Shown: positions 1 to 6,881 of the stretch, one piece after another | How positions within the stretch are numbered: position 1 is the stretch's first letter | How the letters are laid out: the number at the start of each line of letters is the position of its first letter | Assembly: GCA_030693535.1 (NCBI GenBank) | Contig: JAUYAL010000026.1 | Location: 1 to 64,000 of the forward strand | Length of the DNA: 64,000 bases | Direction: 5' to 3' | DNA from: Methylotenera sp. | GTDB taxonomy: Bacteria > Pseudomonadota > Gammaproteobacteria > Burkholderiales > Methylophilaceae | The notes under the pieces: model-generated | Told to the model about the DNA's origin: nothing | Seen by the model: the letters and a program-made list of their open reading frames with translations, nothing else | The model's database searches: none | Position numbers and translations under genes: made by a program

Positions 1-381
1 AATAAAAATTTTAAACATTTGCATTCCAATACTAAATATAAAAAGAGAAAATTTTCAGTGTTACATGAAGCTAACATCAAATAACTGACCCACTGTCACC
101 TTTCCATATTTCATGACAAAAACGTCCGTTAGCAACATAAATAGGCTATGTAAAAACGCAAAAATAAAGTATGGTCTGTAAAATATGAACACAATTCCGT
201 TGCTTAAATCATGTCATGCTTTCGGCATCTAAAATGTTTATAATGGATTTAAACAAACGGGTTTTTTGATATGGTTCAACAAACTGACTTAATGATTGTA
301 GATTTGATTCAGCAGGCGCGTTAGATAGCCCTTTATCCACTCTGCATCGCGTGCATTAAGGTTGGAACCCTAATATCTTAA
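1..381. other. AT-rich stretch without a supported gene
   Basis: No convincing coding region is visible. A TATAAT hexamer at 239-244 precedes a tiny frame at 271-324 (17 codons, starting MVQQTDLMIV) that I do not recognise. It could be the stub of a gene cut off by the transposase remnant that follows. No well-spaced -35 box goes with the hexamer, so a promoter is not claimed. Confidence 0.35.
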
Positions 382-976
382 TCACTCCTTCAGATTATAA
401 GCCAGCACATGTAAACTCATTTTGGTACTGACTCTCTCTAGGGATCTTGTCTGGAAATGCGTAGCTCCCATCCAAGATTTGATCGTGCCAAAAGGATGTT
501 CCACGGTTTGTTTACGAAGTAACATCGCATCAGGCTTTGCCTTCATGCGTAATTGCATGGCATCCAGTACTTCTTCGTGTTCCTAGCGCTTAATACGCCG
601 CTCAGTGCTATGTGTGCACTTGGTTTTAATGCACAATGTTTGCAAGCTGAACTCCAGTAGGTATGCTGCAACTTTCCTTGTTCAATTGAGGTGAAGCGTT
701 TAATCAGCGATTGACCTGCATGACAGCGGTATTCATCTTGATCAGCCATATAGATGAAATCTTGCTTGTCGAATAATCCTTCTGCACGATTGTTAGAAGT
801 CAGCGGCTTAGGGACGAGTGCAACAATGCCAGCTTGATCACAGGCAAGAATCTCTTCTCCTTTAAAATAATCCCGATCTGCTAATGCCGTTAAATCCTCG
901 GTGCCCATGGCCTCTTGCGCTTGTTTGGCCATCGCTGAGAGTTGTCCGCGGTCACTGGCAATATTAAAATCTAAAT
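382..976 (-). pseudogene. decayed IS1182-type transposase fragment
   Basis: This is the C-terminal part of a DDE transposase that has lost its N-terminal half. The upstream part of the frame reads SDRGQLSAMAKQAQEAMG and continues to a Cys-rich stretch (residues around HCALKP). The reading then has to change frame near 620-640 to continue as EHEEVLDAMQLRMKAKP, VEHPFGTIKSWMGATHF and MSLHVLAYNLKE before a stop at 382-384. The VEHPFGTIK..MG..HF block and the MSLHVLAYN tail are typical of IS1182-family transposases. Besides the frameshift, an amber codon replaces the Trp expected in the RIKRWEHEE block. The gene is therefore dead, being 5'-truncated, frameshifted and stopped. I did not find terminal inverted repeats of the IS. 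Confidence 0.75.
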
Positions 977-1000
977 ACTTCTAAATTGATACATCCATAA

Positions 1001-1034
1001 AAAATCCCATAAACAGTTTATTTACGGGATTTTT
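1001..1034. terminator. hairpin with A- and T-runs, possible bidirectional terminator
   Basis: AAAATCCCATAAA (1001-1013) pairs with TTTACGGGATTTT (1021-1033) with one mismatch around a 7-nt loop, and is flanked by A and T runs. It could stop transcription in either direction. It lies between the transposase remnant and the repeat array at 1040. Confidence 0.4.
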
Positions 1035-1039
1035 ATTAC

Positions 1040-1231
1040 TTGTAACTTATGGTCAAAAAACTTGCAGCTTATTGTCCAACATACAACAACCACTCTTGGT
1101 GGCTCCATAAGATGCTAGTTAACTATAAGTTAAATCATATATGTTGCTAACATATGCAACACTATAAACTGCAATCTACATACCATCATAAGTTGCAATT
1201 ATCACCACAAATTTACGCATAAGTTGCTAGT
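1040..1231. repeat. clustered ATAAGTTGCAA-type repeats resembling Tn7/Mu-type transposon ends
   Basis: Two imperfect direct repeats occur at 1040-1058 (ACTTGTAACTTATGGTCAA) and 1060-1079 (ACTTGCAGCTTATTGTCCAA). Read on the minus strand they give GGACAATAAGCTGCAAG and GACCATAAGTTACAAG. Three copies in the opposite orientation follow: ATAAACTGCAAT (1164-1175), ATAAGTTGCAATT (1188-1200) and ATAAGTTGCTAGT (1219-1231). Arrays of about 20-bp transposase-binding sites behind a TGT...GACAATAA terminus are the known layout of Tn7-type ends. The two clusters point away from each other, as if two element ends abut near 1085-1155. The family assignment is inference. Confidence 0.45.
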
Positions 1232-1964
1232 CGTAAATTGCGTCCGCAATTTCACTTAAAAAATTGCAAGTCAATTTTGCACATTCTATATTCTTAAAGG
1301 CGATCCCAACTCAATAGGGCTCATTACCACACAATTTATTTAATTCTGTGAAGGCCATCTCATTTTTGTTAAGATGACCTTTTTCTTTTATTGCATACCT
1401 TTTAACAATTTTATTGGATATTTATTATGAAGATTTAGCTATAACCCAAATGGTTGTTCTACTGTAGATGCATACGTAAAAATTACATCGCTTTAATTTA
1501 GAGGCATGGTTTTTTTTGGCAATTTTCTCAACGCTACTCATTGATTCAATTTTAAATTTCCCTCTGTTAGTTTCTCGATTATTGGGTTTAATAGGGTTTT
1601 CTTGGGTGCGCTTAAACGAAAATAATAAACCTGAAACCCAGATTTTCCATTTGGACTTGAAATGCTAACGCCGCACAGTTGGCTGGATTTTTTGTATAAA
1701 TTTTATGGGCAAGTTAACATTCAAGTAGATGAAAAATCGCCTAATGGAAAATCTGGGTTTAAGCAAAGCAATCATTAACAATGGCTGTTAATCAACATAT
1801 TGGTGGTTTATTTCAGCCAATTTTTAGAATAATAATATCTAATAAAGCAATTAACTTATTGATTTATTGTATTTTTAAATAATTGGAATGAAATGTGCAT
1901 TATTAAAAAATGAAATGTTAGCGTTGATATTTTTCTTAAATTTCTCTTTTCAGTTAGCTATTCT
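1232..1964. other. gene-poor region with a hydrophobic coding remnant
   Basis: No intact gene is visible. A plus strand frame at 1480-1668 has no start codon and contains a hydrophobic run (AWFFLAIFSTLLIDSILNFP) followed by a charged tail. It looks like the broken end of a membrane protein that I cannot name. An 18-bp inverted repeat (1634-1760) overlaps its end. Confidence 0.35.
1634..1760. repeat. perfect 18-bp inverted repeat, 91-nt spacer
   Basis: AAACCCAGATTTTCCATT at 1634-1651 is the exact reverse complement of the sequence at 1743-1760. The spacer carries no recognised gene. It may be the ends of a small non-autonomous element, or an inverted duplication left by rearrangement. Confidence 0.6.
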
Positions 1965-1991
1965 AACGTCTCCCTTGCGGAGGCGTTTTTT
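1965..1991 (+). terminator. intrinsic terminator upstream of pglL
   Basis: AACGTCTCC (1965-1973) pairs with GGAGGCGTT (1979-1987), with one G-U pair, around a 5-nt loop, and is followed by a T-run. It ends transcription entering from the left just before the oligosaccharyltransferase gene. Confidence 0.65.
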
Positions 1992-2022
1992 ATGAGTTTG
2001 GTCATATTACCAAGGAGTTTGA

Positions 2023-3867
2023 ATGTTTCCTCATATTGTAAATAGGATGATATTACCTAAGGTCAGTTTGTTGATGTTGGGGTTGATGTTAGTGGTTCCG
2101 TTTTTTTTTCCATATCACCCCAATCCAATTCCCACTTTTTACATGGAGTGGCTTGTTACATTGTTTGCATTTTTAGCCTTTTTACCATTACTTAAACAAA
2201 CATCTTGGCCAGCGTATCAAGCGCCCGCCATCATAGTTTTGCCCATAGCTATGCTGGGCGTCATGGCAGTGCAATATGTTGTATTAGACATTGCCTACTG
2301 GCAGCACTATTTATTAGTGGCCCAATATTTTGTGTTAGCCGCCTTAATGATGTTGCTAGGTTCTATGCTCAAACAAGCAGTCGGGTTTGATAACACCATT
2401 AAAGTCATCGCGGTTGCTTTACTTATCTCTGGTGGAGTAAGCGCTGCTGTAGTTGCTTTAGACCTCATGAATATTCACTTAGGTGGCTGGGTTGTGAATA
2501 GTAAACCAGGTGGTGCCATTGCTAATGTGGGGCAACAAAACCATCTCGCTACCTTGTTTGCACTCGCTACTGCAAGCTTGGCCTATCTGTTCGTTAAACA
2601 AAACTTCAAAACATGGTTAGCTTGGCCATTATTCATCGTGTTACTGTCGGGCTTGGCGCTCACTGCTTCGCGCTCAACTTGGGTGTATATCAGCTTAATC
2701 GCCCTCACTGCCTTGGCTTATCACCAATTTCAAAGCAAAAACAATCAAGCCAGAACCACATCAACGCAAGCGCCTAAACGCTTACTATGGCTTGCGCTCC
2801 TACCTGCGTTGTTTTATCTAACCCAGATCGGGTTGCCATATCTGCCCACTAGCAAACCTATCACCACCACTAACCAGCGCTTGGTTGAGCTGGCACAATC
2901 CAAACATTCTGCACGTCTGCAAATATATCAAGCCAGCTGGTATGTCTATACCGACAATCCTCTGTTAGGTACTGGTTTTGGACAAATGGCTGGGCATGAT
3001 CTCAACCACGCCAATCGTGTACCAACATTAACAGGTAGCACAGGGCAAGCCCACAACATCATTTTACAATTCCTTGCAGAAACAGGCACCTTAGGCGCTG
3101 CAGTATTGATTGTGTGCATGTTGGCATTTTTGTGGAGTGTTAAATCAGCCCCAATCACGCCCGAGCGCTGGCTATGGTGGCTCATGTTATGCATCATCGG
3201 CACCCATGCCATGTTGGAATACCCCTTATGGTACATGCATTTTCTTGCACCTACCGCCTTGCTATTGGGGGCGGGCGATATCCGCACCCTCAACCTCGCA
3301 CGCTATCGTCCACAGCTTATTCTTACTTTACTTGCAGTGGTTTGGCTGGGCAGTTTGGTGCAAACTATGCACGATTACCGCTTGATTCACAGTTGGCTAT
3401 ATCAAAATCAAAAAGTAAAGCTTAATGCAGAACGTTTTGATTTAATGTACAAGCACCTGCAACCCATTCGTGCTTTTTCACCGCTGGCTGTGTATGCAGA
3501 TAATCTGTTATTCAATAACTTACCAGCGGATAGAAATAGCCTAAAAGACAAGCTCGCCGTTACCAAGCGCTTGCTCAAAGCCTACGTTACACCTGCATTA
3601 GCATACAACTACGCTACTTTGCTTGCGCTTGATGGGCAATTAGAGGCCGCCAAAACACACTTAAACAAAGTGTATCTGCGCCACCCAGCTACTATAGATA
3701 AATATTGGGAAGTAACGGTTAGACTCACACTCAATGGTGAGCCTGTGCTCTTTCACTTAGTGAAGCATATCGAATTTTTGCGCGATGCTGAGGACTCAAG
3801 CCCTGAAGAACCAAAGCTAGACAGTAAGTCGCTTCAATTTAATCAACGCCCACTCAGCAGTATCTAA
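2023..3867 (+). CDS. pglL: PglL-type pilin O-oligosaccharyltransferase (Wzy_C family)
   Basis: This is a polytopic inner-membrane protein of 614 residues, predicted to move a lipid-linked glycan onto pilin-type proteins on the periplasmic side. The N-terminal signature P-x-PTFYMEW (residues about 37-45) is typical of PglL ligases. The region GGAIANVGQQNHLATL (about 166-181) and the loop GTGFGQMAGHDLNHANRVP (about 316-334) followed by QAHNIILQFLAETG match the Wzy_C periplasmic loop with its catalytic His. EYPLWYMHFLAP and the soluble C-terminal region match Wzy_C_2. The start has a strong AAGGAG at 2012-2017. It sits immediately before two pilin-like genes, which are its probable substrates. 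O-antigen ligase (WaaL) is the alternative, but the FYxEW motif and the pilus context favour PglL/TfpO. Confidence 0.85.
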   Translation: MFPHIVNRMILPKVSLLMLGLMLVVPFFFPYHPNPIPTFYMEWLVTLFAFLAFLPLLKQTSWPAYQAPAIIVLPIAMLGVMAVQYVVLDIAYWQHYLLVAQYFVLAALMMLLGSMLKQAVGFDNTIKVIAVALLISGGVSAAVVALDLMNIHLGGWVVNSKPGGAIANVGQQNHLATLFALATASLAYLFVKQNFKTWLAWPLFIVLLSGLALTASRSTWVYISLIALTALAYHQFQSKNNQARTTSTQAPKRLLWLALLPALFYLTQIGLPYLPTSKPITTTNQRLVELAQSKHSARLQIYQASWYVYTDNPLLGTGFGQMAGHDLNHANRVPTLTGSTGQAHNIILQFLAETGTLGAAVLIVCMLAFLWSVKSAPITPERWLWWLMLCIIGTHAMLEYPLWYMHFLAPTALLLGAGDIRTLNLARYRPQLILTLLAVVWLGSLVQTMHDYRLIHSWLYQNQKVKLNAERFDLMYKHLQPIRAFSPLAVYADNLLFNNLPADRNSLKDKLAVTKRLLKAYVTPALAYNYATLLALDGQLEAAKTHLNKVYLRHPATIDKYWEVTVRLTLNGEPVLFHLVKHIEFLRDAEDSSPEEPKLDSKSLQFNQRPLSSI

Positions 3868-4473
3868 GTAGATAGATTGTTGTCTAGCTAATTTTCAGCC
3901 AACCATCAAAGTGGTATTGCACAGCTGCATTGGTGGTTCAGCACAACCAATTTAACAACCAACTTGGTTTTTATAAACCACTAGCGCCAGCCCTTGGCGT
4001 ACTGGTCTGCAAAGTTAAAATGCCAAGCATTTTAAAAATACATCACAAAACCAATATGTTACAAAATAATTACAACCTGAAATACAAAAGTAACAACCTG
4101 GCACGAGATTTGCTATTACCTACATTAGCATACACAGGGCGAGTACCAGCTTAAGGTGCGTGTGCCGGGGAAGCCTGTTCCCTCCCAGTTGTAACCAGAT
4201 GTGCAACATATTGGCAAGTGAGCGCAGTGCTTGGTAACGCGCTTAAGTAGTTTGTAATTACTAGAGAGTGTGATTACTTGACAGTGTGTGAATGGCGTTT
4301 GTGAATATAGTGCGCTGCAAACCAGCATCCATACTATTTACTTACATGCCATGTAATACGCAATGTTGCGCACAAGGTACAGGAGTTGGCTTGGCTGTCA
4401 CAGTTATCTCGTGCTATTTAAAGCATATTTCACTGCGCACAACCAAATTTATAATTTTATGGAGAAGTTAATC
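3868..4473. other. long regulatory interval upstream of the pilin gene
   Basis: No gene is supported here; the longest frames have no family signature and no ribosome site. The left half contains short palindromes (AACCAACTTGGTT near 3956 and CGCCA...TGGCG near 3986) that could be activator sites. A sigma-54 promoter lies at 4099-4114. The transcribed leader would be about 350 nt and contains a small hairpin, GGGAA (4168-4172) with TTCCC (4178-4182). I could not match the leader to a known riboswitch. Confidence 0.5.
4099..4114 (+). promoter_or_regulatory. sigma-54 (RpoN) promoter for the pilin gene
   Basis: TGGCACGAGATTTGCT matches the -24/-12 consensus TGGCAC-N5-TTGCW without a mismatch. 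Transcription should start near 4125, about 350 nt before the pilin start at 4474. RpoN with a PilR-type activator controls major pilin genes in many proteobacteria, so both motif and context agree. No activator gene is in the window. Confidence 0.8.
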
Positions 4474-5394
4474 ATGATTAAACAAAAAGGTTTTACTTTA
4501 CTTGAGCTCTTGGTGGTTATCACCTTGCTCGCTATCTTAGCTGTGGGTGGCTTGGTGGCCTATGATGGCGTGGGCGACAATGCAGAAGCTTCTGCAGCCG
4601 CTTTCAACGCGGGTACTTTAGACCGTGCAGTGCGTCAATACCGTGCGGTGACTAGCGCTTACCCAGACCAATGGGATAACTTGTCTAACCCGCAAGTTGC
4701 TTCAGCAGTAGGTGGTGCTGATTTCTTACCAGCTGGAACACGAGCAACTTTCGGCGCTTTAAACTTAGCAGGTACATCTGTTGGTTTCCGTTCAGCTTTC
4801 ATAAACATTGTGGATGATGTATGGGGCATGGAAGAAATTCAACACATCACAGCTGATGTTGATGTTAGCCTTGTTGCTCCAGGCAAAGCACATAACGAAG
4901 GCTCTAACCCAAGTGCGTTAGAAACTACTTACGCTGATATTGGTGCAGGTGGTAATCAGTATAGCTTTATTTCAATCTTACCTACATCAGATGGCGGCGC
5001 AGCATGTCAAGTGGATGGCCAAGCTGCAAGTACTACATTCTCTGGTCTTGGTGCTTCTTTAGCTATGGCTAGCCGTCAAAATGCAATCAACGATGCATTA
5101 AGTACTGGTCGTTGCCATTTTGTGTTGGCTCTAGGTTTTGGTGGTGATGCCGCATCAAGCACTTCACGTGGAGCAGTGCAAATTCCAGCTGCGCCAACTT
5201 ACACCAGCAATGATGTAAACCCAGCACAAAACTATGGTCGTTACATTGGTTTATTCCACTTAGGTCGTACTGATGGCACTGCAGTTAACGTTACTACAGC
5301 TGACTTATTCCCACGTCCAAAACTGATTGGTTTTGTAGACACAGTGGGTAACACTGTCGATATAAACATCGCTGCATCACGTGATCCTAGCTAA
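4474..5394 (+). CDS. type IV pilin-like protein, main pilin candidate
   Basis: The protein has 306 residues with a class III signal peptide: MIKQKG, then FTLLELLVVITLLAILAVGG, with prepilin-peptidase cleavage after Gly6. A frame upstream continues to 4363, but the ATG at 4474 has GGAGAAG at 4461-4467 and gives the short leader expected of type IV prepilins, so I chose it. The Glu at mature position 5 is present. The globular part is far larger than a classical pilin (about 150 residues) and rich in Ala, Gly, Thr and Asn. The last residue is Ser (RDPS), which is the site modified by TfpO-type ligases in Pseudomonas and Acinetobacter. It is transcribed from the sigma-54 promoter, and a hairpin follows the stop. 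It may be the major pilin or a large pseudopilin. A cleaving prepilin peptidase is not in the window. Confidence 0.85.
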   Translation: MIKQKGFTLLELLVVITLLAILAVGGLVAYDGVGDNAEASAAAFNAGTLDRAVRQYRAVTSAYPDQWDNLSNPQVASAVGGADFLPAGTRATFGALNLAGTSVGFRSAFINIVDDVWGMEEIQHITADVDVSLVAPGKAHNEGSNPSALETTYADIGAGGNQYSFISILPTSDGGAACQVDGQAASTTFSGLGASLAMASRQNAINDALSTGRCHFVLALGFGGDAASSTSRGAVQIPAAPTYTSNDVNPAQNYGRYIGLFHLGRTDGTAVNVTTADLFPRPKLIGFVDTVGNTVDINIAASRDPS

Positions 5395-5440
5395 TTAATT
5401 AACCAAGCTTAATGCAAATTAAGCATACGTAATTAAGGGT

Positions 5441-5472
5441 GGGGCAGTGTCGTAAGGCATTGCCCCCTTCCC
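5441..5472 (+). terminator. hairpin after the first pilin gene
   Basis: GGGGCAGTG (5441-5449) pairs with CATTGCCCC (5458-5466) with one G-U pair. The tail is C-rich rather than T-rich, so it may act as an mRNA-stabilising or attenuating hairpin more than as a full terminator. Confidence 0.5.
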
Positions 5473-5555
5473 CCCAACCGCAATGTGTGATGAAAAGAGA
5501 ACAACAGTACCACGGCATTATCAAATAAATTAAATCAAAAAGTAGGGTAAAAATC

Positions 5556-5617
5556 CCGTTAAGTAAATCTATCTAACTGCTAATTTTTAAGTTAAAAAAG
5601 GTGGTTTTACTTAACGG
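5556..5617 (+). terminator. perfect 12-bp inverted repeat followed by T-runs
   Basis: CCGTTAAGTAAA (5556-5567) and TTTACTTAACGG (5606-5617) are exact reverse complements around a 38-nt loop. TTTTTGTGCTTTTTTT follows, so this is probably a large-loop terminator separating the two pilin transcripts. Confidence 0.5.
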
Positions 5618-5694
5618 TTTTTGTGCTTTTTTTGTAGGTTAAATAAGGCATAAAAATATCTTAAAAATGGCTTGCAATAAGGCTTTCAAGGGTG

Positions 5695-5721
5695 TTGAAT
5701 GCTCGTTAAATATAGTACAAT
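5695..5721 (+). promoter_or_regulatory. weak sigma-70-like promoter before the assembly genes
   Basis: TTGAAT (5695-5700) and TACAAT (5716-5721) are separated by 15 nt, shorter than the optimal 17. It is suitably placed to start transcription of the block that begins at 5798. Confidence 0.3.
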
Positions 5722-5797
5722 CTAAAGCTAAATTACAATAAAAACCATCATTAGTTTTTACAACTTATTTTGTAAACATTTGGGGATTAAAAGCGCG

Positions 5798-6868
5798 TTG
5801 AGTAATCTGAAAAATCAAACTACCACATGCACATTGCGCCCTTTGCCCTTTGCAGGCTTTACCCTTGTCGAAATTTTAGTGGTCATTAGCTTGTTAAGTA
5901 TATTGGCGCTAGGTGCCGCTACCATGCTGGCCGACGACGGCGATTGGCAACGCGTGCAAGAAACCCCCAAGCGCTGGGATGCGATTCGCAAAGCGATAGT
6001 AGGTGATGGCAGTATAGATGCTACAGGCAACCCAGAGCTGAGTGGTTATGTGGTAGATATGGGGCGTTTGCCGCAAGACATCAATGAATTGATAACCATA
6101 GGCACTCAGATCGAATGGGCGCATGAGCCGCTTTACCCAAGAATTCCTACCGCTACGTGTGTTTCTACACAAACCCCAAATTCAGACTGCTTTTACCTTG
6201 CAGGTGGTTGGCGTGGGCCATACCTTTACACGGCTGGTAGTGCGCAATACCGTGATGGCTGGGAAAATTCAGCCGTAGATGGTAACCCAGCGACAACGGC
6301 AGATGATATCGAAGATGGTTTGAATTTTGGCTGGCAAGTCTCTGTTTCGGGAGTGGTGCCAAATCACACTGATTTTTTTGTGCGTAGCCTTGGTTTTGGC
6401 AATGTGCTAGACGCTACCCCACCAGCTGATAACTATCGTGCTGATTTTCCTGAAAGCAGTACCTTAGCAATAGTCGCGGCTAACGAATGGCTAAACACTC
6501 AAGCCACGTTGCAATTAAATGTGTTATTAAATAAACCCGTTACAGCTGACGTCAATAATTTATATATTCGCATTTATTACATTGAAAATGCGGGGCTAAA
6601 TGATCAGACGTCAGTGGCATTTAGCTTTCTAAACACAAGTAAAAGCGCAAGTGTTTCCATCTCGCCAGTCAGTGATCTACCAATTGGTCGCTTCGCCGCG
6701 GTGGTTTATTGTGAGTCAACCCCTCCAGCAACACCAGCAACACACGGATTCGATAAAGTGTTTGATGAAGCTTCAGGCACCTGCAACACCAATAACGATG
6801 CTACCCCATTTTATTTTCAATTAAGACCCAGCACCAACACCGTAAACGTGCAGTGGAACCTCCCTTAG
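5798..6868 (+). CDS. second prepilin-like protein with large C-terminal domain
   Basis: This is a pseudopilin-type protein with the cleavage site G/FTLVEILVVISLLSILALG at residues 20/21 counted from TTG 5798. No ATG is available before the signal. The in-frame choices are TTG at 5780, with no ribosome site, and TTG at 5798, preceded by GGGGA at 5782-5786. I chose 5798, but the start is uncertain. The mature region (about 330 residues) is much longer than GspG/H/I/J pseudopilins and has no family signature that I recognise. It contains several Cys (TATCVSTQTPNSDCF, VVYCEST, GTCNTNN) that could form disulfides in the periplasm. It is the first gene of the assembly block, 13 nt before the PilM-like gene, and may be a minor pilin or tip protein. 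Confidence 0.75.
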   Translation: MSNLKNQTTTCTLRPLPFAGFTLVEILVVISLLSILALGAATMLADDGDWQRVQETPKRWDAIRKAIVGDGSIDATGNPELSGYVVDMGRLPQDINELITIGTQIEWAHEPLYPRIPTATCVSTQTPNSDCFYLAGGWRGPYLYTAGSAQYRDGWENSAVDGNPATTADDIEDGLNFGWQVSVSGVVPNHTDFFVRSLGFGNVLDATPPADNYRADFPESSTLAIVAANEWLNTQATLQLNVLLNKPVTADVNNLYIRIYYIENAGLNDQTSVAFSFLNTSKSASVSISPVSDLPIGRFAAVVYCESTPPATPATHGFDKVFDEASGTCNTNNDATPFYFQLRPSTNTVNVQWNLP

Positions 6869-6881
6869 AAAGTAAGTTGCA

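Larger units (their letters stand above)
5395..5797. other. interval between the two pilin-like genes
   Basis: No gene is present. The interval holds a GC-rich hairpin right after the first pilin (5441-5466), a wider 12-bp inverted repeat followed by T-runs (5556-5617), and a weak sigma-70-like promoter before the next gene. Together they suggest that the first pilin is expressed as its own transcript and that the assembly genes start separately. Confidence 0.5.

Noticed and set aside
3930..4154. 74-codon plus strand frame upstream of the pilin
   Set aside because: It spans the sigma-54 promoter, lacks a ribosome site and has no recognisable sequence features.
4125..4473. Possible riboswitch (cyclic di-GMP or cobalamin) in the pilin leader
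   Set aside because: Some short strings look similar (GGGAA stem, CACAGGGC), but the paired helices and conserved joining segments of these classes cannot be built.
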